From positions 1 through 29,119 of the forward strand of contig CAYWIM010000058.1 in the NCBI GenBank assembly GCA_964458325.1: DNA of 29,119 bases. Reading direction: 5' to 3'. The DNA comes from JAGMXM01 sp964458325. GTDB lineage: Bacteria > Verrucomicrobiota > Verrucomicrobiia > Limisphaerales > UBA1319. Under the pieces are notes generated by a model, which ran no database searches, was not told the DNA's origin, and was given only the letters and a program-made list of their open reading frames with translations. Positions 7,224-15,566 of the stretch are shown here, piece after piece. The stretch's first letter is position 1, and each line of letters begins with the position of its first letter. A program made the translations under genes and the position numbers.

Positions 7224-9505
7224 ATGCTCCCTCGCATGGTGGTTTCCGGCCTGCGCGCCGCGCCGCGCCGGAGGCGGTTCAGGGCCAGGTTCAAGGCCGC
7301 GCATGCCACCATGCCCGCTGCCCCGTAACAGACCGCCGGGATCCCCAGCCAGGGGACCAGGACCGCCCCCGCAACATACGCGCCCAGGCAGGCCCCGGCG
7401 AAATCCGCCAGATACAGCCGTGCCGCGGCGCTCGAGGGGTGACCCCTTTCGAGTCGGGCCGCCATCGAAAACTGCGCGCCCGAAAGCGCCGCGAATACGA
7501 ACGCCGCGATGGGAATGATCATCTGCGTCCATCCGGCGGCTCTGCCGCCCATCGGCCCGGAGCGGAGCGCGGTGAGCAAGGCGGGCGCCGCGGCGGCGGC
7601 GATGGCGGCTGCAAACGCCGCAAGGGCCAGACGCATTGCTGGGGGATCGATCCAGCGCGCGACGACGAGGCGATCCATGGCATCGGAGGGGGCTGGCTCA
7701 TCTCCGAACCGATTCCCAGCCCACGCTCCAGCCGCCAGGCCGGCCATGAACAGGGTGATGACCCAGCCGGCCTGCTGGTAAAGCGATCCCCACAAGACCT
7801 GGAAACCAAGCAGCAAAACCACCTGGATCGTCGACGCGGCGAATCCAGACGCAAACACCACGCCCGTCACCGCCCGCAGCCTCGTCAAATACACCCCCAT
7901 TCCCACGACGGGCAGCGCCACCAGCAGTCCAGCCGGCGCCGCATGCTGGCTGAGCCAGTGGCGCAGCCGATAAATGAAAAGGACCGGATGAAAATCCCGG
8001 TTGAGCCGGGCGGGCTGCCGCGCGGCGTCCTCGACCTGGGCCAGCCGGTCCGGCGCCAGCACCGCTCCGAGATATCCGCGTTTCATGTGCTGCGTCGGCA
8101 CCCGCTGTTCTTCCAGGATGCCCGCAATGTCGGTCTCCAGCGGGCCGTCGGACGCCAGAAAAAAGACCCGCCCCGCCGGCAGGAGCCGGACGCGGCCGAA
8201 CAAGGATCCCGCCGTCCGCGCCGCCGAGGCCAGCAGCGTGGCCAGCTCGGGGCTGATCGAGTTTTCGTACCGGCCCAAGGCGAATGCCAGCACGCCGTCC
8301 GGGGTCATCGCCGCGCGCGCCGCGGCGAAAAACTCGACGGTGTAGTACCGGTTGATCTGCAGCGTGACCGGGTCCGGCATGTCGACAATCACGACATCGA
8401 AGCGGTCTCGAGTCTCTCGCAGGAATGCCCGGCCATCATCAATCGCGACGTGGATTCGAGAGTCGGCCAGCCGATCCGGCAGAAACCGCGCGCCCAGCTC
8501 GAGGACGCAGGGATCGAGCTCGACATAATGAACCGACTCGACCCTGTACTTGAGCGTCTCGAGGGCGGTGCCGGCAACCCCTCCGCCGATCAGCAGGACC
8601 TTGCGCGCCGCCGGCCGCTGGGCCATTGCGAAATGGACGGTCTCCTCGACGGCCTCGGTGTTCTGGCTGGTCCACACGGGCAGGCCGTTTTCGAACAGGT
8701 TGTACTGGCGGCCCGTTTCGGTGACCACCCATCGCCCATAGGGCGAGTGGGATCGATCGACCACCTGCTGAGGGTGGAACTGCCAGGCGGTCGAGCGCGC
8801 ATCGATCCGCCCCCACCCCAGAACGATCGCCATCGCCGCTGCCAGGAACCCGGCCCAGCCCACACCAGCCGGCCACCGCGACCGCCAAGCCATCGCCCCG
8901 GCTCCTGCCAGACATATCAAGGCCGCACCCCCCAGCATCGCAAAATGATCCCACCCGCCTGCCAGCCCTCCCATGAACGCCGCGCCTCCCACTCCACTCC
9001 CGAGGCAATCGGCTGCATACACCGATCCCAATCCCCGCCGTTTCCGCCCGGTGGAATCCAGCCACGCGCTGGCCCGCGTCAGGCAGAATCCAGACAGCAG
9101 GCAGAATGGCGCCAGCACCACCAGGCTGCCCACCGCAGTCTCCGCCAGGCTCAATGCCGCACCCCGCGGGAAAAAGAGATTTCGGCATCCCCGAACCGCC
9201 AGCACTTGGATGAAGGGCAGGATCGCGACCAGGGTCAAGCCCGCCGCGATCGACCTTCGGCTCAGCGTGCGCTCCGATGTCCACCGTCCCAAGGCAGCGC
9301 CGAGCCCCGTCAACAGAAGCCAGTTGCCCAAAACGATCGCCAGAGTGAGCTCGTTGCCCTGGAAGGCAGTGAGCAGCTCGCGCAGGAGAGCCAGCTGTGC
9401 CAGCATGCTGACGAATCCCAGCGCCGCTATCGCTCCCAACCATTCAGCTGGCCCGGCTTCCGCAGCCTCGATGCGCCGCCCGAGCTGGCTCACGGGGCTG
9501 TCCAT
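7220..9505 (-). CDS. Membrane-embedded spermidine-synthase-like protein (TM - SpeE-like domain - TM)
   Basis: This is a 761-residue protein. Residues 25-235 carry about seven hydrophobic helices. Residues 245-480 form a Rossmann methyltransferase-like core of the spermidine synthase type: VLLIGGGVAGTALE (303-316), the acidic end of beta2 in VELDP (328-332), DDGRAF (356-361) and IVDMPDP (373-379). Residues 505-750 carry further helices. The layout matches the fused membrane transporter-like/spermidine synthase family. The polyamine-pocket segment that normally reads like DExxYHE is here NTEAVEETVHF, so polyamine is not assured as the substrate. It overlaps the downstream 92-residue gene by 4 bases and follows the MEMO1-AMMECR1 gene by 98 bp. 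Confidence 0.85.
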   Translation of the reverse strand: MDSPVSQLGRRIEAAEAGPAEWLGAIAALGFVSMLAQLALLRELLTAFQGNELTLAIVLGNWLLLTGLGAALGRWTSERTLSRRSIAAGLTLVAILPFIQVLAVRGCRNLFFPRGAALSLAETAVGSLVVLAPFCLLSGFCLTRASAWLDSTGRKRRGLGSVYAADCLGSGVGGAAFMGGLAGGWDHFAMLGGAALICLAGAGAMAWRSRWPAGVGWAGFLAAAMAIVLGWGRIDARSTAWQFHPQQVVDRSHSPYGRWVVTETGRQYNLFENGLPVWTSQNTEAVEETVHFAMAQRPAARKVLLIGGGVAGTALETLKYRVESVHYVELDPCVLELGARFLPDRLADSRIHVAIDDGRAFLRETRDRFDVVIVDMPDPVTLQINRYYTVEFFAAARAAMTPDGVLAFALGRYENSISPELATLLASAARTAGSLFGRVRLLPAGRVFFLASDGPLETDIAGILEEQRVPTQHMKRGYLGAVLAPDRLAQVEDAARQPARLNRDFHPVLFIYRLRHWLSQHAAPAGLLVALPVVGMGVYLTRLRAVTGVVFASGFAASTIQVVLLLGFQVLWGSLYQQAGWVITLFMAGLAAGAWAGNRFGDEPAPSDAMDRLVVARWIDPPAMRLALAAFAAAIAAAAAPALLTALRSGPMGGRAAGWTQMIIPIAAFVFAALSGAQFSMAARLERGHPSSAAARLYLADFAGACLGAYVAGAVLVPWLGIPAVCYGAAGMVACAALNLALNRLRRGAARRPETTMRGSI

Positions 9506-9603
9506 GGCTTCATACTGCGCACAACACGCCGGTTGAAAGGGCGCGGTCCAAGGAAAGGCGCGAGCCGCGCGCGATCACGCGGCCGAGCCTCTGACGCGGC
9601 GCA

Positions 9604-11232
9604 TCATTCGGATTCCCTAAAAACCTCCGCCTGGTAGGTCAGGACCCGCACGCCGGGTTTGCGCCAATCGTCCGGGCCCGCGCCGGCCTTTTCGGAGAGC
9701 GTCTGCAGGAATCGGGCTTTGTCGGGCAGATGGAGCCAGACCTGAGGCAGGTAGGTCGCGGACGCCGCGCCGATTTGCAGGATGACGCCATCCCGATGCG
9801 GCTGCAGCTTGGTCAGGAGATCCTCCGGCGTCTCGAATGCGAGGGGTTTGGGCTCGGTGAGAACGCTGATCTCGATCTCGATCTGGTCCAGCTCTTGGGT
9901 TTGGACCCGCGGGAAACGATAATCGCGGGTGGCGGCGCTGCATGCATTCTGGATGACCGCCTGGAACAGCGGGCCGTTGGGCTTGAGATTGCCGATGCAT
10001 CCCCGCAATGCCCCCCCTTTCGTCAAGGTCACAAAACAGCAGCGCGCGCCATCCAATCCGCTGGGCAAGGCTTCGGCATTCACTTCGGGCGGGCGGCCGC
10101 GCGCGGCCGTCTCCCGCAACGATTGCCGGGCCAGCCCGAGCAAGCAGCGCCGCTGCTCGCCCGAAAACTCCTCCCGGCCGGGATCGAAGAACGCGATCGC
10201 CGCGTATCCCACGACGCCGCTCTTGTCGCCGCCGGTGTCCCCGCTGTTTCGATAATCGAGCAGGCGGGCTTTCCAGCCTTTGGCCCGCGCCAGGTGGAGG
10301 AGGGTGAGGATGGGGGTCCGTCCGCAGGCGTCTTCCTCCGCCAGCGCCTGGGTGTCGAGCCGGCAAATGGCGGCCACGGTTCGCTGGTCCATCCGCCGCG
10401 CTTCCTCATAAGGATGATAATGGCTGAGATCCGAGCTGGCGACCAGCAGGGTTCGATCATCGATCCAGCCCGCGAGGGCCCGAGCCGCCTCGGCCGGATC
10501 CACATCCCCCATGACCACGGGCACCAGTGCGAAATCCTTCAACGTCCGCTGCAAGAACGGCACCTGCACCTCGTCGGAATGCTCCCATGTATCGGCCGTG
10601 TCGGTCCCCGCGGAAGGCGCCGGACGGGATGACTGATACGCCCAGGGGGGGCGGTGGACCGGGCAGGGCGCCTCGGGAACAAAGGGCTGTGTCCGCGCCA
10701 ATTCGGCTGCCATCGGAGCGATCGGCACGTCGCCCAGCGGCGTTCGAAAAACCTCGTTCCCCGAAACGCAGGCGCCCTCGACTCGAGCGTAATGGCTGGG
10801 GGCCAGAAGGATGACCGTCGAAACCTCCCGCCCCGGCAGCAAACGGTATCCGTGAGCGGCCGTGATCCCCGAATACGAGTAGCCGGCATGCGGGCACACC
10901 AGCGCCCGCAGGTTGGCGATGCTCTCTTCTCGGGCCTGCGCCAGGCACCCGTCGATCGTCCGGCCCAGCGCCGCGCGATCCGCAGGATAGAACAGACCCG
11001 CCACGGCGGGCTCCCGCACTCGGCGGAGCGGACCGGTTTTTTGCGAGGCGGATGGCATGTCACCTCCTGTTGCAGCCGGCGAGGCCGCCAGGCCGGTGGC
11101 TGAATTCGGATTCCGGGTCGGCGATGGCGAATCCGCACCGCGAAGGCTCGCCACGAGCGATGCGGCGATGAGCCCGGCCCATGCCGGCGCTGACACGGCC
11201 CAAAGGCGAGCGAGGATCCAATCGGTTTTCAT
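9604..11232 (-). CDS. AmmeMemoRadiSam B-A fusion (MEMO1-like + AMMECR1 domains) with signal peptide
   Basis: This is a 542-residue protein, ATG at 11232. Residues 1-33 form a signal-peptide-like leader (hydrophobic 11-30, then LRGADS). Residues 70-350 are MEMO1-like. All four metal ligands known from human MEMO1 have counterparts: H115 (PHAGY), H147 (APSHY), H271 (SSDLSHYH) and C303 (DACGRTPI). Residues 360-540 are AMMECR1, with the diagnostic LRGCIG at 409-414 and the usual C-terminal segments VWLHLPDKARFL and LTYQAEVF. Fusion of A and B is known in this system, and the radical SAM partner lies three genes downstream. The leader suggests the fusion works outside the cytoplasm. Its biochemical role is not established; MEMO1 binds iron or copper and AMMECR1 has no agreed activity. 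Confidence 0.9.
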   Translation of the reverse strand: MKTDWILARLWAVSAPAWAGLIAASLVASLRGADSPSPTRNPNSATGLAASPAATGGDMPSASQKTGPLRRVREPAVAGLFYPADRAALGRTIDGCLAQAREESIANLRALVCPHAGYSYSGITAAHGYRLLPGREVSTVILLAPSHYARVEGACVSGNEVFRTPLGDVPIAPMAAELARTQPFVPEAPCPVHRPPWAYQSSRPAPSAGTDTADTWEHSDEVQVPFLQRTLKDFALVPVVMGDVDPAEAARALAGWIDDRTLLVASSDLSHYHPYEEARRMDQRTVAAICRLDTQALAEEDACGRTPILTLLHLARAKGWKARLLDYRNSGDTGGDKSGVVGYAAIAFFDPGREEFSGEQRRCLLGLARQSLRETAARGRPPEVNAEALPSGLDGARCCFVTLTKGGALRGCIGNLKPNGPLFQAVIQNACSAATRDYRFPRVQTQELDQIEIEISVLTEPKPLAFETPEDLLTKLQPHRDGVILQIGAASATYLPQVWLHLPDKARFLQTLSEKAGAGPDDWRKPGVRVLTYQAEVFRESE

Positions 11233-11260
11233 GATGCATATGCATGGGTTGGCGCGGCGT

Positions 11261-11374
11261 TCATCCAGCCGCCGGATCGGTTTCCGGCCGGGAATCGCGG
11301 CCGATCAGGTCCTGGACCGCGCGCGGGATCACTTTGCCTTCATACAACATAGCATAGACTGCCTGGATCCTCAT
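11261..11374 (-). CDS. Small ORF translationally coupled to plsY (37 residues)
   Basis: The ATG at 11374-11372 overlaps the plsY stop as ATGA, and the ORF ends 28 bp before the MEMO1-AMMECR1 start. The peptide starts MRIQAVYAMLYEGKVIPRAV and is amphipathic with no membrane segment. No family is recognised. Position and coupling favour a real gene, but at this length it could be spurious. Confidence 0.4.
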   Translation of the reverse strand: MRIQAVYAMLYEGKVIPRAVQDLIGRDSRPETDPAAG

Positions 11375-12033
11375 GGCGCCTCCTCCGGCGGCGGACGGGA
11401 TCGGGGCGCTCCCCATCGGTGCTCGGCGCCTGCGCGCAGCCGCCGGATGTTGGCCCGGTGCTTCACGATGGCCATGAGGCCGGCGCCGGCAGCGATCCCC
11501 ACCACAACAGTGCTCCCGCCAAACCATCCAACCCACACGGGAAGCGCAACCGCTGCCGCCAACGATGCCACCGAGACATACCGGGTCGAGACCGCAACGG
11601 CGATCCAGCATGCCACTGTCGCCAGAGTGGCTGCCGGCGCCAGCGCTAGAAACACGCCTCCCGTCGTGGCGATGCCTTTGCCCCCCTTGAACCACAGCCA
11701 GCAGGTATAGTTGTGGCCGAGAATGGCGCATACCCCGCAGACAACCGCCAGCCATTCACGCGCCGCAACCGCCGGCTGCGCATCCTGAAAAAACGCCCCG
11801 GAAACCCAAGCTGCGACAAGCCAGCATGCCAGAAAACCTTTGAGCATGTCCACCGCCAGCACGGCGATCCCGGCCGGCTTGCCGAGGATGCGAAGGACGT
11901 TCGTCGCCCCGATGTTGCCGCTTCCCGCCGCCCGGATATCCACCCCCCGGATCCGGCCGGCCAGGTAGCCCGTCGGAATCGAGCCGAGCAGATATGCCGC
12001 CACCGCCGCCGTCAGGTAGCCAGCCCATTCCAC
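11371..12033 (-). CDS. plsY: Glycerol-3-phosphate acyltransferase PlsY
   Basis: This is a 220-residue integral membrane protein with a GTG start at 12033. PlsY moves the acyl group of acyl-phosphate (made by PlsX) to glycerol-3-phosphate to form lysophosphatidic acid. The conserved motifs are present: YLLGSIPTGYL (14-24), GSGNIGATNVLR (38-49) and GHNYTCWLWFKGGKGIATTGG (106-126, the phosphate-binding region). About six hydrophobic segments fit the family. The C-terminal 25 residues are Arg/Pro-rich and exceed the usual end. plsX lies in the same window in the fabH operon, so both steps of this pathway are present. The candidate promoter at 12040-12068 would give an almost leaderless mRNA. Confidence 0.93.
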   Translation of the reverse strand: MEWAGYLTAAVAAYLLGSIPTGYLAGRIRGVDIRAAGSGNIGATNVLRILGKPAGIAVLAVDMLKGFLACWLVAAWVSGAFFQDAQPAVAAREWLAVVCGVCAILGHNYTCWLWFKGGKGIATTGGVFLALAPAATLATVACWIAVAVSTRYVSVASLAAAVALPVWVGWFGGSTVVVGIAAGAGLMAIVKHRANIRRLRAGAEHRWGAPRSRPPPEEAP

Positions 12034-12039
12034 GATCCG

Positions 12040-12068
12040 ACTCTAGAAATGCTTCGCTGGACCGTCAA
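12040..12068 (-). promoter_or_regulatory. Candidate sigma-70 promoter for plsY
   Basis: On the minus strand TTGACG (12068-12063) and TAGAGT (12045-12040) are separated by 17 bp. Only 6 bases separate the -10 box from the GTG start, so transcription would begin at about the start codon (leaderless). Confidence 0.4.
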
Positions 12069-12378
12069 CTCGCAAACAGGGGGACCGAAAGCGTCCAGCG
12101 CCAATTCATGAGAGGTTTTTGAGGGATGGGCGTTTGTCCGAGACAAAACGCAGAGCTTTCGCCGTGCTCATTGTCTGTTCCAGCACCGCAGTAAGCGAAT
12201 GCTTCAAACCGCTGCGGTGTCCCCAGTGAAGTTCTCGAAAGGATCGCGAGGCAGCAGTCCCGGCCCGCGATGAATCCTAACCCCGCCAGAAGATAAAAGC
12301 TCAAAATCATAGCCCAGGGCCAATGCATAGATCCAGCTCAGTAAGGCAGCGGTAATAAATAAAGATAGTAAGTCGAGT
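12069..12378. other. Gene-free stretch, probably the 3' flank of the insertion sequence
   Basis: These 310 bases have visibly lower GC than the rest. Minus-strand open frames here (for example 12204-12416, overlapping the transposase end) show no recognisable domain and are probably IS non-coding flank. No clear terminal inverted repeat was found by eye. Confidence 0.4.
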
Positions 12379-13338
12379 TTAGGAGTGAGGTTCGATAACA
12401 TAGTTCCACTCACCATGAAATCGGTTGGGTCTTACGTTCACTTGTTTCATCTCATCGGCCGATATTTTTCTCCCTGTCCGATACTTGCGCCGATCCAGCC
12501 GACAGGTCACGGTCAGGCCTTTGGCCGTCGTCGTTCGGGCAATCAAGTTCACGATGGTCTGGTCATCGCGCAGCGGCTCCCCCCGCCCGTTTGACGAAAT
12601 GAAAGAGAAGAGCCGATGCTCGATCTTATTCCACTTGCTGGTGCCCGGCGGAAAGTGGCAGATCGAAAGCGACAGCCCGCTCTCATCGGCAAACCCCTGC
12701 AACTCCAATTTCCAGAGCCTCAGCCGCCAACCATTGCTGCCTCCGCCCTCGGCGGTAATCCACAGCGTCCGGGCCTCCGGATAGAGGGCGCGACCTTCCC
12801 AATGCCACCAACCGCGAATCGAGGCCACCGCAAAGGCGCCCGTGTCATGGTCGGCGCCCACGTTCACAAAGCCCGTGTTCCGTCCCAGGTCATAGATGCC
12901 GTAGGGGTAGGCCCGGGGCACCTCCGGACTGGCAAAGTCGTGTCCCTGGACCCGCCGGGGATCTTGGGTGGGCAGCCATTGCTGGCCTCCATTGGCGTCA
13001 TTGCCCACCAGTTCCTTCTTCTGGGTGTCCACCGAAATGACCGGCCAGCCCGCAGCCAACGCACGCTTCACGCACTGGTTGATATGCCGAAACTGGGCAT
13101 CCCGATCCGGATGATCCTCCCCCTCTTCGAGCTTCCGATTGATATCCCGACGCCACTGCCCCCATTCGGCGTCGGTGAGTTCCGCACGCCTTACGGCCAA
13201 GGCGGCCGCGACCTCCGCAGCGCCCTGAACGGACTGGGCCTGGCCTTCCTTGAGGTGGTTTCGACCAGGGCTTGGCGTTGGCGCCGCTGGGTTTTGCGCC
13301 GTTGACGTTCGGTTCGGGGAGGAGAGGTTTTGAGACTC
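12379..13338 (-). pseudogene. ISAzo13-family transposase, 5'-truncated
   Basis: The homologous part runs from about 13140 to the stop at 12379, roughly 250 residues. It contains hallmark ISAzo13 segments: EDHPDRDAQFRHIN, VISVDTQKKELVGN, YGIYDLGRNTGFVNVG, TAEGGGSNG, CHFPPGTSKWNKIEHRLFSF and FHGEWNY at the C-terminus. Family members begin with about 150 further residues, including a helix-turn-helix; here that part is missing. Upstream of about 13140 the open frame continues into unrelated Pro/Ser-rich sequence up to the DUF4338 gene. The probable catalytic triad is SVDT, TAxGGGSN and NKIEH; the second position is Glu where Asp is usual. It is therefore probably inactive. The 5' boundary given is the DUF4338 stop, not a start codon. 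Confidence 0.75.
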
Positions 13339-13340
13339 AT
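13191..13340 (-). CDS. Short ORF coupled to the DUF4338 gene (possible truncated second IS gene)
   Basis: The ATG at 13340-13338 overlaps the DUF4338 stop as ATGA. The 49-residue product is very basic (many Arg, Lys, Pro) and starts MSLKTSPPRTERQRRKTQRR. It may be the beginning of a second transposition protein cut off by the ISAzo13 junction. It could equally be a chance frame; no family is recognised. Confidence 0.3.
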   Translation of the reverse strand: MSLKTSPPRTERQRRKTQRRQRQALVETTSRKARPSPFRALRRSRPPWP

Positions 13341-14251
13341 AAGGCGATGGGAGGGGGTAGGGGTTGTCGCAGGTGTTGGGCAAAGCGTCGATGCAGGGCC
13401 AAGAGGTAAATGTCCTTGCGGGCAGCCTGATAGTGTTGTCCGTCCGGGGCATCCTGCCGGGTGCGGCCTTTGGTTTGACCCACGCGGATCCAGTTGGCGG
13501 CCTGGTAGCAGGTGCCGGCAAAACGCGGGCGCTCCACAAACGTCTCCAGCCAATCGAGGGGATGAGCGTACTTGCGCTGCCAGTCGGCGCTGATCCGGCG
13601 CACGACCAAGCTCAGAACATGGCTGGCCAAGCCCGGACTTTGGACCCAGGGCATCACCAGGAATCGTGAATTATTGGCCAGCAGGTGCAGGTGGGAGGCC
13701 CGCGTCGTTGCATCCCATCCGATATGCCGATCGCGGTCGGCGCACTGCCAAGCCGCCGCGCCAAAGAGCACGCAGGCGACGGGCCGGCCGGTCCGCTCCC
13801 GCGCCAGATACTGAAGGTTCTCCCCCACCGGGCTGCGGTAGCTCAAATAATGGAACCGGTGCAGGAGGGCTTCGAAGAGCCCTCCGTCCGCAGGGAATTG
13901 CATGCTGACCTCCCGCAACTCCAAGGGCCGCAGGTGCGCCAGGGCCGTTTGGATGGGCTCCTGACTGAGGCTCGGATCCAGCGTCGGCACCTGTTTATGC
14001 CGCATGCGATTGGGGGAAGCACGGCGTCGGGTGGGCAGCTGGATCCAACCGCGCTCCTCCAACTTGAGCAGCAGCGTTCGGGCGGCCATGTCCTTGAGCT
14101 GGCCCGAGCTACTGCGCCACTGCCAGCATCGGGCCAGCTCACAGCTGAGCCGGTAACGGCTCCACCCAGGGTTGTCAGCGATGAGTTGAGCCACTTGGCT
14201 CAACTCGGGCAGGCCCAGTCGGCGGCCCTGCAAGATGAAAGTCCCGTTCAC
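13337..14251 (-). CDS. DUF4338 (DruA-like) protein
   Basis: This is a 304-residue protein with a GTG start at 14251. Residues 10-75 form the helical N-terminus usual in the family, with SGQLKDMAARTLLLKLEERGWIQLP. The DUF4338 core follows: FHYLSYRSPVGENLQYLA (133-150), PVACVLFGAAAW (157-168), RDRHIGWD (173-180), HLHLLANNSRFLVMPWV (187-203), LSLVVRRISADWQRKYAHPL, ETFVERPRFAGTCYQAANW (236-254) and VGQTKGR. DUF4338 includes DruA of Druantia defence systems, but no DruE-type helicase or other Druantia gene is nearby. Stand-alone copies are common beside transposases, so a mobile-element role is more likely here. The sequence appears intact. Confidence 0.8.
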   Translation of the reverse strand: MNGTFILQGRRLGLPELSQVAQLIADNPGWSRYRLSCELARCWQWRSSSGQLKDMAARTLLLKLEERGWIQLPTRRRASPNRMRHKQVPTLDPSLSQEPIQTALAHLRPLELREVSMQFPADGGLFEALLHRFHYLSYRSPVGENLQYLARERTGRPVACVLFGAAAWQCADRDRHIGWDATTRASHLHLLANNSRFLVMPWVQSPGLASHVLSLVVRRISADWQRKYAHPLDWLETFVERPRFAGTCYQAANWIRVGQTKGRTRQDAPDGQHYQAARKDIYLLALHRRFAQHLRQPLPPPIAL

Positions 14252-14771
14252 GTGGACCGAGCATGGCAGGACGGGGGATTAGAGTTCCGAAAAAAGTGAA
14301 ACCATTTTTGTCCCCCCCCCAATACGACCGCCCGCACGAGCTGTTCCCTCACTCGCCAACAACTGATGCCTATGGCTCCCTTCCCTCACTCTCCTGCAAA
14401 AAAATGAGATGCGCCCGCGGCTGCGGTTTGCCCTCCGAGACGGACGGAGGACAGGTTGGCCCCTACCATGATCCGGCCTACCTGCCCTTTGTCGCAAACC
14501 ACGAAATCGATGCGTCGAATGCGGGCGCCAGCGACTTGATTGTGGATCGATCTCAGTCATTCCCTGTGCCGGCTACGATCCGACAAACCCGGGCAGCTTC
14601 CCGCCGCCTCCGCCCGTAAAGGTTCGCCTAACGCGCTGGCTTCATTTGATGGCATTGCGCCGCATCAGCGACCGGGCGCGCGCCACGCCGGCACAGCCAG
14701 TGAATTGATGGTGGACGGTTCGGTGGGTGCATACAAAATGGTTGCAACCTCAAACAACGGGCGCCTTGATT
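14252..14771. other. 520-bp stretch without a convincing gene
   Basis: It separates the DUF4338 gene from the pseudopilin. It holds a run of nine C (14312-14320) and several low-quality open frames on both strands with no recognisable motif. It may contain the outer end of the insertion element and decayed sequence. Confidence 0.4.
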
Positions 14772-15476
14772 TTACGGCGCCCCCGGCGGCTGGCCCCGGT
14801 GATCGCCTGTCGGGCTGGTCGGATTGCACCACAAACGACCCGGATACAGAGTCAGTTCGGCCGCATGCGCCGACGGGCTCATGAATTCGACCGCACCGCT
14901 GGCTGCCCCTGCCGGCGTTCCCCCCTGGTGCAGCTGCGTGATCCCATCCGCCGGATCGCTCGAGCCATCGTTGAAGGCGCCCGGATTCTGTTCATCCCCT
15001 TGCCAAAACAAAACCGCCTCGGGCCGAAACCGGGAAAGCTTATGCGTGGCGCGCGCGATCCGGAAGCCGGTCACCGCCCAATTCATGATGTAGCTGCTGT
15101 ATTTCTGCAGCCGCCACTCAAAAAGCGGCGCGTTCGTGCGGTCCAAAGGACAGCGATAAACCGGGTAATTCCGCAGGGTCCTCCAAAGCAACCCCGTGTG
15201 CAGGTTGGTCAGCGGCTTCGTAAAGGGCGGCCGGCACAGCCAGCCGGCAACCGTCACATCGAAGTCCGCGTTGGGGTGCGGCAGGCAATCGCTGTTCTCT
15301 TGCGCGTAGAATAGAGTCGCCAGCGCAATCTGCCGGACATTGCTCAGGCAAACCAGCCGCGCGGCCTTTTCCCGTCCCTGAGCCAGAACCGGCAACAGCA
15401 ACCCCGTCAGGACCCCCACAATGGCAACCACCACCAATAGTTCCAGCAGCGTAAATGCCCCCGCCCGTGCTTTCAT
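14772..15476 (-). CDS. Type II secretion/type IV pilin-like pseudopilin (DUF1559-like)
   Basis: This is a 234-residue protein, ATG at 15476. The class III leader is short (MKARAGA), followed by FTLLELLVVVAIVGVLTGLLLP, the prepilin cleavage and hydrophobic helix with Glu at mature position 5. The next segment, REKAARLVCLSNVRQIALAT, is typical of the pseudopilins that PVC bacteria encode in large numbers. Cysteines (C39-type near LVCLSN, CLPHP, YRCPLDR) could form disulfides. Near the C-terminus is the GDEQNPGAFNDGSSD region, similar to the late conserved segment of this family. Its gene stands alone, upstream of the repeat at 15500-15566 and divergent from the kinase. The PilT-type ATPase elsewhere in the window could serve the same machine. 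Confidence 0.85.
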   Translation of the reverse strand: MKARAGAFTLLELLVVVAIVGVLTGLLLPVLAQGREKAARLVCLSNVRQIALATLFYAQENSDCLPHPNADFDVTVAGWLCRPPFTKPLTNLHTGLLWRTLRNYPVYRCPLDRTNAPLFEWRLQKYSSYIMNWAVTGFRIARATHKLSRFRPEAVLFWQGDEQNPGAFNDGSSDPADGITQLHQGGTPAGAASGAVEFMSPSAHAAELTLYPGRLWCNPTSPTGDHRGQPPGAP

Positions 15477-15499
15477 AACCGGCCTGATCGAACGCAGTT

Positions 15500-15566
15500 A
15501 AGGGTCTGTGATCTAGCCCGGCGGCGCTCCCGCCAAAATCGGAAGTAATTTTTGCACAGACCCTAA
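15500..15566. repeat. Dispersed palindromic repeat, copy 1 (with inserted core)
   Basis: The left arm AAGGGTCTGTG (15500-15510) and right arm TTTTTGCACAGACCCTAA (near 15549-15566) match the copy at 21843-21884, as does the internal AAAATCGGAA. Between the left arm and that core are 24 extra GC-rich bases (15511-15534). It lies between divergently oriented genes, so it is not a shared terminator. Confidence 0.7.

Larger units (their letters stand above)
12100..14320 (-). mobile_element. Composite insertion-sequence remnant (ISAzo13-type + DUF4338 element)
   Basis: A truncated ISAzo13-type transposase and an intact-looking DUF4338 gene sit head to tail on the minus strand between plsY and the pseudopilin gene. 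Both outer edges are uncertain. The right edge may be near a run of nine C bases at 14312-14320, beside lower-GC sequence. No pair of terminal repeats or target duplication could be confirmed by reading, so the coordinates are approximate. Confidence 0.5.

Noticed and set aside
7439..9637. 732-codon plus-strand frame opposite the SpeE-like gene
   Set aside because: Composition is His/Arg/Gln-rich with no domain. The minus-strand frame has a clear Rossmann core and membrane helices. High GC makes long antisense frames common.
13337..14251. Druantia anti-phage system
   Set aside because: Only a DruA-like DUF4338 gene is present. No DruE-type helicase or other Druantia component is nearby, and the flanking transposase points to a mobile element.
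14540..14884. Plus-strand frame before the pseudopilin
   Set aside because: No recognisable motif, no ribosome site, and it runs into the antisense of the pseudopilin gene.
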